DNA of 64,000 bases from Dasypus novemcinctus (Eukaryota > Chordata > Mammalia > Cingulata > Dasypodidae): the NCBI RefSeq assembly GCF_030445035.2, contig NC_080680.1:95547157-95611156 (forward strand), read 5' to 3'. The translations under genes were made by a program, and so were the position numbers. The notes under the pieces are model-generated. The model was not told the DNA's origin, made no database searches, and saw only the letters and a list, made by a program, of their open reading frames with translations. Numbering within the stretch: position 1 is the first letter of the stretch; each line of letters begins with the position of its first letter. Positions 1 to 12,064 of this stretch are shown in pieces.

Positions 1-39
1 GGTTGACACACAGTAGGCATGCAAGTATTGACTCCTGTC

Positions 40-360
40 TTAGTTTGCCTGGCTGTTATGACACATTTTGTAGGCTTAACAAACAAGAATTTATTAGCTT
101 GTGGTTTTGGAGACTAGAAATCCAAAACAAAGGTATTGGCAAGGATATACTTTCTCCCTAAGCCTGTAGCATTCTGGTGCTGGTTTGCTGCAATCCTTGG
201 GGTTCCTAGGCTTGAGTTTCTACCTTCCAACACATGGCGAACTGTCTCTCCTTAAGCCTGCTCTTCTATTATAGTTTCTGCATACTGCAGGCATCTTTTT
301 TTCTCCCTGTGAGTTTCTCTGACTTCCCTTCCAATCTACCATAACTTCTTTTTAACATTC
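40..360 (-). mobile_element. LTR-like fossil, MaLR/MLT1-related
   Basis: The plus strand reads like the reverse of a mammalian-apparent-LTR-retrotransposon (MaLR) end: a tagtttgc..ctgttatgacac start, a degraded accacaa/ggcttaacaaacaagaatttatt block, then gcaatccttggggttcctagg and a pyrimidine-rich tail. This block is typical of antisense MLT1-type LTRs. It looks old and incomplete, and its limits are approximate. Family assignment is from memory of the consensus pattern. Confidence 0.5.
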
Positions 361-524
361 CTCACAACAACATAAAGAACTTTTCAGTGAAAGGAAATCT
401 TAAGTGACTACAATAAAATACATTAATTTAATTCTCCATATCTAATCATAACCTCAATATTAGCCTTATGTATGCTGCCAAAACCTCTCAGTAAGGATCC
501 ACACAATGTGGTATTATGGGAAGA

Positions 525-650
525 AAATGGACATCAGAATCTAATTTACCTAGTTTTGGCAAGTTATTTAACATCCAAAGTCACAATTTTCACATATTTA
601 CCTCAAAGAACTAATCTGAGTAACATGAAGACTATTGTATGAGCTCAATG
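525..650 (+). repeat. MIR SINE fragment (degraded)
   Basis: The core ttggcaagttatttaacat followed by an ..acaattttcacat.. segment resembles the MIR core (gggcaagttacttaacctctctgagcctcagtttcctcat). The stretch from 360 to 1000 otherwise shows no gene. An open frame at 635-934 has no recognisable domain and overlaps this repeat. Confidence 0.5.
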
Positions 651-1019
651 TGTGTTTGTATTCTTCTCTCCTCACCTCATCACAAGCTTCCCAGAAGACA
701 GACTTATTTGGCTGGAGTCAGAGACCACATGCCTTTGTCTACTGTGCTAATGTGATGGTTTTAGAGACAAAAAGGGGGCAATGGTGTCCAGCTCTAGTAA
801 TATTGCCTATAATATCAGAAAAATCTAGTAATATCAGAAAAGAGACTGAGACAGAATCATTTACTCTTCTAAGAAGTAGAAATATCCTTTCTATTACATT
901 CCTAACTCAGAGCTCCCTTATAGCCTTCCTTTAACATCAATCTTGGGGTGGTGGAATCATTGAAGTGATGGGACAGCAGGGGTGTGTTCGGGGTGCCAAG
1001 AGCAGACATCACTATAATG

Positions 1020-1967
1020 CTAAGAAGAATGTTTTCCTACTGCCAAAAACTTAACCAAAGCCTCCTTCATGTCCCTGTTCCTCAAGCTGTAGATGAATGG
1101 GTTTAGCATGGGAATAACCACCATATAGAGAATGGCAGCCCTACTGTCCCTGACTGTAGAGTGAATTGATGGAGGAAGTAAATACACACCCATAAGAGAC
1201 CCATAGAAGAACAGGACCACTGTGAGGTGAGATCCACAGGTAGAAAAGGCCTTCCACTGCCTTCCAGGAGATGAGATGCTGAAAATAGTCCATAAAATGT
1301 GAACATAGGAGAGGACAATCAGTATAAGGGGAATGGTGAGGAACAGCAGGCCCATGGTGATGATCATCAGTTCGTTGAAGTGGGTATCTGAGCAGGCAAG
1401 CTTCAGCAGAGCACTAGGATCACAGTAGAAGTAGGGGATGACCTTCTGAGCACAAAAGGTCACATATGTCAACAGCAGTGTGTGCATCAGGGCAGGACAA
1501 TTGGTTAGCACCCAGCACACACCCAGCATTAATGCACAAAGCTGAGGACTCATTGTTGTGCTATAATGCAGTGGTTGGCAGATGGCCACATAGCGATCGT
1601 ATGCCATCACAGCCAGAAGGATATTGTCAAGGCCACCAAACACAAGGAGGAAATAGAGTTGTGTAAGGCACCCAGAATAAGAGATTGTCTGACTCTGGGT
1701 ATGAATGTTGGCCAGCATTTTGGGGATTGAGGTGGAAGTGAAACAGGCATCAGTTAATGATAGGTTGGCCAGAAAGAAGTACATGGGAGTGTGCAGATGT
1801 GGGTCAGAGATGATGGCCAGGATGATCAGTAAGTTTCCCACCATGGTGACCAGGTACATGCCCAGGAAGATGCCAAATATGAGAGGCTGCTGCTCCAGCT
1901 GCTCAGAGAGTCCTAGAAGGAGAAATTCTGAAACAGAGGTTTGATTTGCTCTGCTAGGTTTTCCCAT
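1020..1967 (-). CDS. OR1N2: Olfactory receptor OR1N2 orthologue
   Basis: Intact 315-residue class A rhodopsin-like odorant receptor, the usual OR length. It should sit in the ciliary plasma membrane of olfactory neurons and couple odorant binding to Golf and adenylyl cyclase. Hallmarks: N-glycosylation site NQT at 8-10; TM1 with GN at 44-45; [12 protein letters not shown] at 58-69; [10 protein letters not shown] at 121-130 at the end of TM3; SY at 220-221 in TM5; KAFSTCGSHL at 239-248 in TM6; [12 protein letters not shown] at 286-297 in TM7. C100 and C182 would form the conserved disulfide. The N-terminus MGKPSRANQT and the motifs FGGLDN, CDPSALLKLACSDT and GVYLLPPS match human OR1N2 as remembered. 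The start is the first ATG of the frame, 19 bases after a candidate splice acceptor. It is transcribed away from OR1N1. The ligand is not predictable. Confidence 0.95.
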   Translation of the reverse strand: MGKPSRANQTSVSEFLLLGLSEQLEQQPLIFGIFLGMYLVTMVGNLLIILAIISDPHLHTPMYFFLANLSLTDACFTSTSIPKMLANIHTQSQTISYSGCLTQLYFLLVFGGLDNILLAVMAYDRYVAICQPLHYSTTMSPQLCALMLGVCWVLTNCPALMHTLLLTYVTFCAQKVIPYFYCDPSALLKLACSDTHFNELMIITMGLLFLTIPLILIVLSYVHILWTIFSISSPGRQWKAFSTCGSHLTVVLFFYGSLMGVYLLPPSIHSTVRDSRAAILYMVVIPMLNPFIYSLRNRDMKEALVKFLAVGKHSS

Positions 1968-1986
1968 CCCTTGCAGTTCTTGTTAT

Positions 1987-1988
1987 CT
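1987..1988 (-). other. Candidate splice acceptor upstream of OR1N2
   Basis: On the minus strand the sequence reads ttttatctacacag followed by 19 bases to the OR1N2 ATG. An acceptor AG this close to the start codon is the usual layout of mammalian OR genes, whose 5' UTR is spliced from upstream exons. Inferred from sequence only. Confidence 0.5.
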
Positions 1989-2429
1989 GTGTAGATAAAA
2001 CCTTTCCATGTGTCAGCATTTTATTATTAGATTAATTCAAAGATATATATCTGTGTGACCAAAACTGTGCTGGGAGAAAGAGAATAAGTGTTCCTTGCTA
2101 TTGTGAATCTTTGGGTCTCTTTAGGGATGAAAGAAAATATCCATGAGTTATTTAGAGAACACTCAAGATAATAACCATTCAAATAGAAATTGTGCCTTCT
2201 ATATTATAGTAGGGTCCAGGGAAAAGAGATCAGTTTGACAAAAGAAGTCCACATAGGATATTTGGAGGAAATGACAATTGAATATGGCTTTGATAGCAAG
2301 ACTGAAAAAGTCACTTATATTTTGTCATTTGGAAGTGAGATGCATGATCTCCATCATTTCCCTTTCCAACCCCAACACATGCATACATATATACACATGT
2401 TGGAACTTTCTATGTTGGATCCCAAAATA

Positions 2430-2640
2430 AAAGCACTTATTTTTAGAGGCTTTCTAAGCGCCAAACACCTTGCTGGCATTATTTTACTTTTCACAAAGTT
2501 TTGTGGTAAGCATTGTTTTTGTGCAAATGGCAAAACTAAGTCTCAGAGATATCTGATATACCCAGGATCATGTAGCTAGTAAATGAGGTCAAAATGCAGG
2601 TCTGCCTACCCAAACCCTGTGCCATTATCCTATATTGTAC
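2430..2640 (-). repeat. MIR SINE, antisense
   Basis: The order ctttctaagcgccaaacac, tggcattattttactttt, aaatggcaaaactaagtctcagag, atcatgtagctagtaaatg, ctgcctacccaaaccctgtgcc is the reverse-strand MIR/MIR3 pattern. It is diverged, so old. Confidence 0.75.
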
Positions 2641-2887
2641 TACATCTCTCTGATATTTACTTTCCAGGCTTGAAGATAGCTGCTAAGTTCTTCTGCTCTC
2701 CCAGGAATGAGAGAAACCTGATGTGAGGTGTCATCTTGTATTGGTCTTGTAGAAGTTGTGGTCTTGGAAGGTTTTGTAAATAGTTTGGTCCTCCATTTGT
2801 CCTTCAGAGAAGAGGCTTCTGATCTTAGCCAGAGATTCAGCTCACCTACCCCAGAAACTTTTGCCTGGTTATTGAGCTGGGTAAGGG

Positions 2888-2924
<37 letters not shown>

Positions 2925-4300
2925 ACCCCTTCCAGATCCTCACCTGTCAGGGTATGCTTCAGTTTCAAGCATCTTTGAATTCTCCAATTCTCTCCCGTGG
3001 ATGGAAAGCTCACAATCAAAAACTCCCTGGGAATTTTCTGGCTCAGAATCAGGAAAGCTGGAGTCCGTTGAGTTTAGAGCTCCTTAGGAATAACTGGAGT
3101 GTATGACTCATTTTCATCTTGGCTAGACTTGAGAAGGCTGGAATCTTCCTTAAGGTTATAAACACAACTGGCAAACCATTCCTCAAAGCTCATTAGATCT
3201 ATCCTTGGTATCACTGCGCAACCTGTTCTCCAGCCAGCTCTGACTGAGTCCTGGGGGAACAGAGGGCATCTCTACCCCAGGGGTTGACTTCTCAGGCGTG
3301 TGATTCTAAAACCTCTTGCTGGGATGCAGTGAACTTCAGCCAGACAAGCAGGCCTCCTGGGAATTCCTTTCTATGCACTGTATTCAGTATCTGTAAATAC
3401 CCTAGGTAAAACTGAATTGAGAGAAAAGCTGGCATCATAAGTTTTAACATGAGCATTTCATGCTGATAATTTCACTAAATAGAGTATTACTAATATGAAG
3501 CAATCCCCAACACCCCCAAATAATCCAAAACTCTCTCAATTACATAAGGTAGCCTATACAAAGCATGTCAGGCAAAATGCCTGATACATAGGAGTTGCTA
3601 AAGACATTACACTCATTTCCTGTTTTGTTTTGTTTTTATTAATATGAGCCGGCACTTAGACTTTCCTTGTATAATATCAGGTAATACTCAACAAACTCAG
3701 GATGTAGGAAGTATTATTGAGGAGTTCAGCTCCTGGTCAAAAATATGTGAGATTTTTTAGTCTTGTCCATAGATAATTACAAAAGCTTTACCTGACTGCC
3801 CTCCCTCCATAGAGTTGGTGCAAAGCTAGTGCATTGCTGTCTCTGAATGGAGCTGCAGTCAGGTCTCAGGGCCCCCTGGCCGATCATGCTCTTACCCATA
3901 TCTGAATTTCTAATCCATGGCCTTCCCCAGGTACCTCTGCTAAGACCTTAAAGATGTTTTCTCCATGCTAATTCTACTCAGTACTTTTCGACTCCTAGTT
4001 CCTGCCTCTCTCTCAGCCACATGGGTCCATAAAACCCTAGGAGCCTTTTATTCAGGTCTCCCTGAACAGTCTCCATGTCTCTGCTAAGCCATCTGACCCT
4101 CACTAGTGGAGCCATTCCATGGGGGAAATTGGATCAGAAAGAGCTGGTGCTTTTCTCTGGGTTAGCCTCTTATAACATCACAGTAATTACCAGAGGCTTC
4201 ACTATTATGCCCATTTTGGTTTGACACCTAACAGGTCAACTTTCTTTCAGATTTTTTGCTTCATGTGATTTTTTTTTATTACTTTTAGTTTATTTTTTTT
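2641..4300. other. Mostly unique intergenic DNA
   Basis: No gene is recognised. It holds the TG microsatellite at 2890-2921 and a short MIR-like tail near 3555-3615 (tgcctgatacataggagttgct). The open frame across the TG repeat has no domain. Confidence 0.6.
2890..2921. repeat. (TG)n microsatellite
   Basis: About 16 uninterrupted TG units. Confidence 0.95.
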
Positions 4301-4338
4301 ACATTATGCTTAGCTTTCTCTCCATGTCATTTTTTTCT

Positions 4339-4356
4339 TCTTCTTTATTTTCTTTT
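4339..4356. repeat. Left target-site duplication of L1 copy 1
   Basis: tcttctttattttctttt, identical 18/18 to 13869-13886. The pair brackets L1 copy 1 exactly. Confidence 0.85.
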
Positions 4357-7182
4357 TTTTTAACTCATTTTTTAAAAATATTACATTCAAAAAATATGAG
4401 GTCCCCATTCACCCCCACCACCCCCACCCCATCACTCCCTCCACAGCAACACTCCCCCATCATCATGACACATCCATTGCATTTGGTGAGTACATCTCTG
4501 GGCATCGCTGCACCTCATGGTCAATGGTCCACCTCATAGCCCATATTCTCCCATGTTCCATCCAGTGGACCATGGAAGGATCTACAATGTCCGGTAATTG
4601 TCCCTATAGCACCACCCTGGACAACTCCAAGTCCCGAAAATGCCTCCACATCTCATCTCTTCCTCCAATTCCCCACACCCAGCAGCCACCATGGCCACTT
4701 TTTCCACACCAATGCCACGTTTTCTCGATTACTAACCACAATAGTTCATGAATAGAATATCAGTAAGTCCACTCTAATCCTTACTGTATTCCTCCTTCCT
4801 GTGGACCTTGGATTGGTTGTGTAAATTCCACATCTATGTCAAGAGGGGGCTTAGATTCCACTTGGATACTGGATGCAATCCTCTTGCTTTCAGTTGTAGA
4901 CACTCTTGGCTCCATGGTGTGGTGGTGGACATTCTTCAACTCCATGTTAGCTGAGTGGGGTAAGTCCAATAAACCAGAGTGTGGGGACTGAAGCCTGTTG
5001 AGGCTCAGGGCCTGGCTATCATATTGTCAGTCCAGAGATTCAGATCCCCTAGATATATCTTAAACCCCAGCATCAACTACAATTCCAGTAAAGTAACAGG
5101 GAAGACTTGTGAAAAGAGATCACATCTGAGTCCAGCTCCATCACGCAGAAACACCAACTCCAAAGAAGGGCCAACTGACATGGCAGTGAACTTCATCTGC
5201 CATGACCATAAAACCTGTGGGTCTCTTTAGCCCTTAGAAGAACCAATATCTGGGGTTGTATCTACTTTATCTGTCTCTGAGACTCTGCTCAGGTGTGCAT
5301 AAGGGCAATCCTTCTGACAACCTCCAGACTCTTTTTAAGAGACTCATAGCCATATAAACTCATTTGTCGTTTCCATTTCCACCTTAATTTAGGTCAAACA
5401 GCATTTTTAACACCTGTTATTGTATGTAGACAGGGATATTCTGCTGGTCCACGTTAAACCTTTAATTCAAGGTCATTTTCTAGTTATGTCATCAGCTGGT
5501 ACTTGGTAGAGATCCCTCGGCGCCAGCGAGGCTCATTCCCGGGTGTCATGTCCCACACTGGGAGAAGGCAGTGCATTTACATGCTGAGTTTGGCTTTGAG
5601 ACTGGCCACATATAAGTGACACGGAGGCTGTCAGAAGGAAACTCCTAGGCACAATGCTGCTTTAGGCCTTGTTCTTATTTCAGGTGTATAGTCTCACAAG
5701 CATAGTCATTAGTATCAGGGGCTCACTGTTGGACCCTCATTCCTTCCTGGTCCTTGCCATTGCACCCGGGAGACTGCCGGTGCTCCCCTAGGGACCACGA
5801 CAGAGCTCTCCCGGCCAGGAACCCAGCACCCCCCCCAGCTGTTGTTTTTAATTGCTTCCACTATGAGTATATCCAAACATTTCCATGCACCCTGAACACA
5901 TGCCCTGTATAACTCCCTGTCAACCATATGTCCCCTGTCAATAACATCCCATACCAGTATTCCTCTGCTGCCATTGTTGAACCACTCTGTGATCCAAAAC
6001 TTCCTGAAAAGTGAAGCACAATATAATGCCAGGTTCCCTTAATAGTAAAATGGAATATAACGATGAGTTTAAAGGTTAGATACAGAATACATATTGATGT
6101 GGAAAAATTCTGCATCCTATCTTTTTCTTTTCTTTTTTCCTAATTATTAAGCTTCTCTTCACAAGAGCTACAGATCACAGTAATTCATATATACAATATA
6201 CAGTACTCCCACATATCCAATATAAAATCTTTTCCCTTCCACAGTGATAATCTTTTAACATATTCATACCATATTTACTGAAACTGATGTACAGATATTG
6301 AGACAATAGCTTTCAAACAAGGTAACATTTGTGCTTACATTGTGGTTTATATTTTAGTCTATACAATTTTCTAAATTTTTAGTTATCCTATGTTTCACAT
6401 TTTGACTTACATTTTAGCCTATCAGCCCCTATATATTTTTGGTGTAATTTAACATGTCTTATATCCATCCTTGCGTACTCTTGTGGAACACTTCTCTTGC
6501 CCACACATTTTCACTGGTTCCATCTATTCAATACCTCTTCCCCCTCCCCTTATGGCCTAAGGTGACAAGCAATCTTCATTGCTTGAAGGGCCATATTCAG
6601 AGATACTTGCAACAGTGTTGAGAACTTGACATGCTCAATACCCCTAATGCATTGGGAGCCACAATTTCTCTCAAGAGATACAGTTCCCTCTATTTGAGAG
6701 CATCAGTCCTCCCCAGGATGTGGGTATACCTTCATTCTCATTATATGGGTCTCTACCTAATGGTATAACCCACTCTGGCAAAATGAGGATTCACATATTC
6801 CCTAGGAGTCTGCCCTACATCAGATTATCCCCTTTAAGTATCTTAAACAGGTAACTTTTAAAATTATATTTTGAAAAGATTTTCTCAGCATTATACTCTC
6901 AACCAACACCTGATAATCTCCTATGTATGTATGTTGCCGCACCCTCCCCCCAATTTCTTGGGCAATATTACCCATCCGCCCATCCCTAGCCCCCCTCAAG
7001 CCCACAAAGCCCCACCCAAAGGTAACTCTATGCCCCCATTTAATCCCTTCCTTGTACACATACTTTCCTCCAGCTTATCATAGATTTCACCCATGTAGCT
7101 GTCAGCTTACATCCTTCCTCTACCCCCCAATTTCCTGTAAGCCTATCTTCCAGTCTCTACCTCTCTGAGGCAGCTACTTATT
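4357..7182 (-). other. Long two-part 3' UTR of L1 copy 1
   Basis: No coding potential is recognised. It can be split into a tail-proximal module (4357 to about 6120) and a module next to ORF2 (about 6121-7182). The second starts with its own T-rich tract followed by cagatcacagtaattcatat, like an older L1 3' end. The same two modules in the same order occur in L1 copy 2. Pieces of the tail-proximal module recur at 27.8, 30.9, 31.1, 42.9, 48.0, 48.4 and 52.6 kb. Confidence 0.75.
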
Positions 7183-8187
7183 TCATATCATTGAAGTCAT
7201 GTAGTATTTGTCCTTCAATGCCTGGGTTGCTTCACTCAACATAAGGTTCTCAAGAATCATCCATGTTATCACTTGTGTATTTTTTCTTACAGCCAAGTAG
7301 TATTCCATTGTATGTATATACCACATTTTATTGATCCATTCATCTGTTGATGGGCATTTGGGTTGATTCTAACTTTTGGCGATAGTGAACAATGCTGCTA
7401 TGAACATCGGTGTGCATATATCGGTTTGTGTCCTTGTTTTCAGTTCTACCGGGTATATACCCAGCAGTGGAATTGCTGGGTCATATGGCAAATCTATGGT
7501 TAGTTTTTTGAGAAACCGCCAAACTGTCCTCCAGAATGGTTGGATCCTTCTGCATTCCCACCAGCAGTGGATGAGTGTTCCCATTTCTTCACATCCTCTC
7601 CAGCATTTGTATTCTTCTGCTTTTTTCATAGCTGCCAATCTTATGGGAGTAAGATGGTATCTCATTGTAGTTTTGATTTGCATTTCCCTGATAGCTAGAG
7701 ATTTGGAGCATTTTTTCATGTGCTTTTTAGCCATTTATATTTCTTCTTTGGAGAAGTGTCTGTTTAAATCTTTTCCCCCTTTTTAAAAATGGGTTGTTTA
7801 TCTTTTTATTTGCAAGATATAGGAGTTCTTTATATATACAAGCTATAAGTCTCTTATCGGATATATGGTTGCCAAATATTTTCTCCCATTGTGTAGGTTC
7901 CCTTTTAACTTTCTTGACAAACTCCTTTGAGGTGCAGAAGGCTTTACTTTTGAGGAAGTCCCATTTATCTATTTGTTCTTTTGTTGCTTGTGCTTTTGGC
8001 GTGATGTTCATGAATCCATTTCCTGTTACAAGGTCTTGTAGATGTTTCCCTACACTGCTTTCCAAAGTCTTTATGGTCTTGGCTCTTATATTTAGTTCTT
8101 GATCCATCTTGAGTTGACCTTTGTATAAGGTGTGAGATGGTAATTCTCTTTCATTCTTCTACATATGGATATCCAGTTCTCCAGGCA

Positions 8188-8227
8188 CCATTTGTTGAAT
8201 AGGCCATTCAACAAATGGCCTATTTGG
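8188..8227. repeat. Palindromic micro-rearrangement in L1 ORF2
   Basis: ccatttgttgaat (8188-8200) is followed after five bases by its exact reverse complement (8206-8218). An overlapping pair, aataggccatt and aatggcctatt, follows. L1 copy 2 has plain, non-palindromic sequence at the matching place (near 17805-17840). Confidence 0.85.
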
Positions 8228-8252
8228 TGGCTTTATCGAATATTATAGGGCT

Positions 8253-8253
8253 A

Positions 8254-8292
<39 letters not shown>

Positions 8293-8293
8293 A
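8253..8293. repeat. (ATCT)n microsatellite
   Basis: About ten ATCT units inside L1 copy 1 ORF2. They are absent from the corresponding position in copy 2. Confidence 0.95.
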
Positions 8294-11093
8294 TGGTTCT
8301 ATATCAGATCTTTCAGTTATATTCCATTTGTCTGTGTGTCTCTCCTTATGCCAATACCATGCTGTTTTCACTACTGTAGCTTTGTAGTATGTTTTGAAGT
8401 CAGGTAGTGTAATTCCTCCAATATGATTACTCTTTTTCAATATGTCTTTGGTATTCAGGGCCTCTTTCCTTTCCAAATAAATTTCATAGTTAGTTTTTCT
8501 AGTTCCTTAAAGAACGCTGTGTTGATTTATATTGAGATTGAATTGAATGTGTAGATCAGTTTTGGTAGGATAGACATCTTAATAATATTTTGTCTTCCTA
8601 TCCATGAACCGGGAATATTCTTCCATTTATTTAGGTCTCCTTTGATGTCCTTAAACAGTCTTGGGTAGTTCTCAGTGTATAAGTTTTTTACATCTTTAGT
8701 TAAATTTATTCCTAAATATTTGATTTTTTAATTTACTATTGTAATTGGTATTTGTTTCTTGATTTCATCCTGAGCTTGCTCATTATTGGTGTACAGAAAT
8801 GCTACTGATTTTTGCACATTGATCTTAAACCTGCGACTGTACTAAACTAATTTATGAGTTCTAGAAGCTTTGTTGTAGACCTCTCAGGGTTTTCTATGTA
8901 TAGGATCATGTCATCTGCAAATAATGAAATTTTGACTTCTTCCTTTCCAATCTGAATGTCTTTTATATCCGGTTCTTGTCTCAGTGCTCAAGCAAGTACT
9001 TCTAAGACAATATTAAATAGAAGGGGAGACAGTGGGCATCCTTGTCTTGTTCCTGACTTTAGAAGGAAGGAATTTAAGATTTCTCCATTGTAAACGATAT
9101 TGGCTGTGGGTTTTTCATATATACTCTTTATCATGTTCCAAAAATTTCCTTGTATTCTGATCTTTTGGAGTGTTTTTATCTAGAAAGGGTGCTGTATTTT
9201 GTCAAATGCTTTTGCTGCATCTATAGATATAATCATGTGATTTTTCCCTTCAATCTGTTTATATGGTGTATTACATTGATTGATTTTCTTATGTTGAACC
9301 ATCCTTGCATACCTGGAATAAATCCTACTTGGTCTTGGTGTATAATTCGTTTAATGTGTTGTTGAATATGATTAGTAAGTATTTTGTTAAGTATTTTTGT
9401 GTCTAGGTTCATTAGAGAAATTGGTCTGTAATTTTCCTTTCTTGTGGTGTCTTTGTTTGGCTTTGGTACGAGGTTAATGTTGGCATCATAGAAGAAGTTC
9501 GGCAATGTTCCTTCTGTTTTGGTTTTTTGGAATAGTTTCAGCAGGATTGGTGTTAGTTCTTTCTGGAATGTTTTGTAGAATTCACCTGTGAAGCCGTCTG
9601 GTCCTGGGCTCTTCTTATTTGGGAGATTTTTAATGACTGATTCTATCTCTTTGCTTGTGATTGGTTTGTTAAGATCATCAATTTCTTCTTTCGTCAATAT
9701 GGGCTTCTTATGTGTTTCTAGGAATTTGTCCATTTCCTCTAAATTGTCATTTTTGTTGGAATATAGTTTTTCAAAGTATCCTCTTATAATAGTCTTTATT
9801 TCTGTGGGGTCAGTGGTGATATTGCCTTTCTCCTTTCTTATTTTGTGTATTTGCCTCTTCTCTCTTTTTTTCTTTGTTAGTGTCACTAAAGGTTTGTCAA
9901 TTTTGTTGATCTTCTCAAAAAACCAGATCTTGGTCTTGTTTATCTTTTCAAGTGCTTTCTTATTTTCTATTTCATTTAGTTCTGCTCTTATCTTTGTTAT
10001 TTCCTTCCTTCTTCTTCCTGTTGGGTTACTTTGTTGTTGTTTTTCTAATTCCTTCAAATGTGCAGTTAGTTCTTCAATTTTTGCTCTTTCTTCTTTTTTG
10101 ATATATGAATTTATGGCTATAAATTTCCCTCTCAGTACTGCTTTTGTTGCATCCCATAAATTTTGGTATGTTGTGCTATCATTATCATTTGTTTCAAGGT
10201 AGTCATTGATTTCTTTTGAGATTTCCTCTTTGACCCACTGTTTTTCTAAGAGTGTGCTGTTTAATTTCCATATCTTGGTGTGAAATCTGGGCCTCTGGCC
10301 CTTGCAGATTTCCAGCTTCACTCCACTGTGTTTGGATATATTATTTTGTATGATTTCAATCTTTCTGAATTCATTCAGCCTTTCTTTGTGGCCTAACATA
10401 TGGTCTATCTTGGAGAATTATCCATGTGCACTTGAGAAAAATGTATATCCTGCTGTGTTTGGGTGTAATGATCTGTATATATCTATTAGATCCAGCACCT
10501 CTAATATACTGTTCAAATATTTTGTTTCTTTAGTGATTGTCTTTTGAGATGTTCTGTCCAGAGTTGGTAGTGGTGTATTAAAATCCCCCACTATAATTGT
10601 AGATGCATCTATTCTTTCACTTAATTTTACCAGCGTTTGCCTCATGCATTTAGAGGTGCCCTTGTTAGGACCATAAATATTTATGATTGTTCATTCCTCT
10701 TGAGAGATTATCCCTTTCACTAATATGTAATATCCTTCTTTGTCTCTCACAATTGTTTCGCATTTAAAGTCTATTTTGCCTGATATTAGTATAGCTACTC
10801 CTGCCTTTTTTTGGTTATTGTTTGCTTGTAAGATTGTTTTCCAACCATTCACTTTTAGCCTCCATGAATCTCTGGGTCTAAGATGTGTCTCTTGTAGACA
10901 GCATATAGATGGGTCATATTTCCTAATCCAACGTCCCAGTCTAAATCTTTTGGTAGGTGAGTTTAATCTGTTGACATTCAGTGTTATTATCTTCAAGGAA
11001 TTATTTATGCCAGCCATATTTTGATTGGACTTGTGTTTGTCATATTTTGTTTGTTTGTTTGTTTTTCTTCTCTTTTCATCTTTTTTGTTGCTG

Positions 11094-12064
11094 TTACACT
11101 CTCCTCCAACTCTGCCTGTCCTGTTTTATCCTTTCTTCCCGCAGAACTCCCTTTAGTATTTCTTGAAAGAGAGGTTTGTTGTTGGCATACTCTTTCAATT
11201 TCTGTTTATCTGTGAATATTTTGAACTCTCCATCATTTCTGAATGCTAGTTTAGCTGGATAGAGAATTCTTGGTTGGAATTTTTTTTCTTTTAGTATCTT
11301 GACTATATCATACCACTGCCTTCTTGCTTCCATGGTTTCAGATGAGAAATCAGCACTTAATCTTATGGAGCCTCGCTTGTATGTGATGGTTTTCTTTTCT
11401 CTTGCTGCTTTTAGAATTTTCTCTTTGTCTTGAGCATTGGATAATTTGACAAGTATATGTCTTGGGTGGGCCTGTTGGGGTTTATGATGTTTGGGGTGTG
11501 TTGTGCTTCTTGGATATGTACATCTGTGTCTCTTAGTAGATTTGGGAAGTTTTCAGCCATTGTTTCCTGCAACACCCCTTCTGACCCCTTTCCTTTCTCT
11601 TCTCCTTCTGGGCTGCCTATAATACATATGTTTGTGCATTTTGCATTGTCATTCAGGTCCCTAATTCCTAGCTGGATTTTTTCTATCTTTTCATCGATCA
11701 ATTCTACTATCTCTTTGATTTCTGATGTACTGTCTTCCACATCCCTAATTCTCTCCTCTGCCTCTTCTAATCTGCAGGTATTTGCTGTGAGAGTATTTTT
11801 GATTTCTTGAACTGTGGTGTTCATTCCCATCATATCTGTTATCTTTTTGCATATGTCTGCAATTTCCTCTCCAAGTGTTTTCTTCATATTGTTAAACTCT
11901 TCCTTTACTTCATTAAGTTTGTCTCTGATATATGTTGTGAGATCTTTAATTACTTTTCCGCACTTCTGCTCCCCTTCCTGGTTTTTAGTTTGCTCATTGG
12001 ATTCAGCAATATTTTCCTGATCACTGGTTTTGTTTGCTGTTTGTTGTTGCTGTCTCATCATCAT
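11094..12064 (-). pseudogene. L1 ORF1 (RNA-binding chaperone), broken
   Basis: Span of about 323 codons. The long open N-terminal piece (12064-11411) starts MMMRQQQQTANKTSDQEN and has a heptad-rich coiled coil (KKTLGEEIADICKKITDMMG through EEAEERIRDVEDSTSEIKE). It then has the RRM-like NICIIGSPEGEEKGKG and ENFPNLL. The frame shifts near 11430, and the C-terminal domain (FQPRILYPAKLAFRNDGEFK, FTDKQKLKEYANNKPLFQEI) continues in another frame to 11094. This is the standard L1 ORF1p architecture. Confidence 0.9.

Larger units (their letters stand above)
7183..11017 (-). pseudogene. L1 ORF2 (endonuclease-reverse transcriptase), broken
   Basis: About 1,278 codons of span, near the 1,275 usual for L1 ORF2p. 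It starts MAGINNSLKIITLNVNRLNS, with the endonuclease N-terminus followed by CLQETH at about residue 41. The largest open piece (9233-10399) runs from the linker to the RT fingers ([28 protein letters not shown]). The catalytic [11 protein letters not shown] reads from about 8930 to 8900, and the C-terminal Cys-rich [18 protein letters not shown] lies near 7600. The remaining frame is split by several stops and shifts. It contains an ATCT microsatellite and a small palindromic rearrangement that are absent from copy 2. Confidence 0.9.

Noticed and set aside
635-934. 99-codon open frame upstream of OR1N2
   Set aside because: No domain, overlaps a degraded MIR, and codon use looks random.
1466-1944. 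Frames on the strand opposite OR1N2 (similar ones opposite OR1N1, OR1J4 and OR1J2)
   Set aside because: Shadows of the conserved OR coding sequence in the reverse strand.
2728-3106. Open frames across the TG microsatellite
   Set aside because: The Cys-Val run is translation of (TG)n; no homology on either side.
9588-10202. 204-codon plus-strand frame
   Set aside because: Exact antisense of L1 ORF2. The sense strand gives the endonuclease-RT linker.
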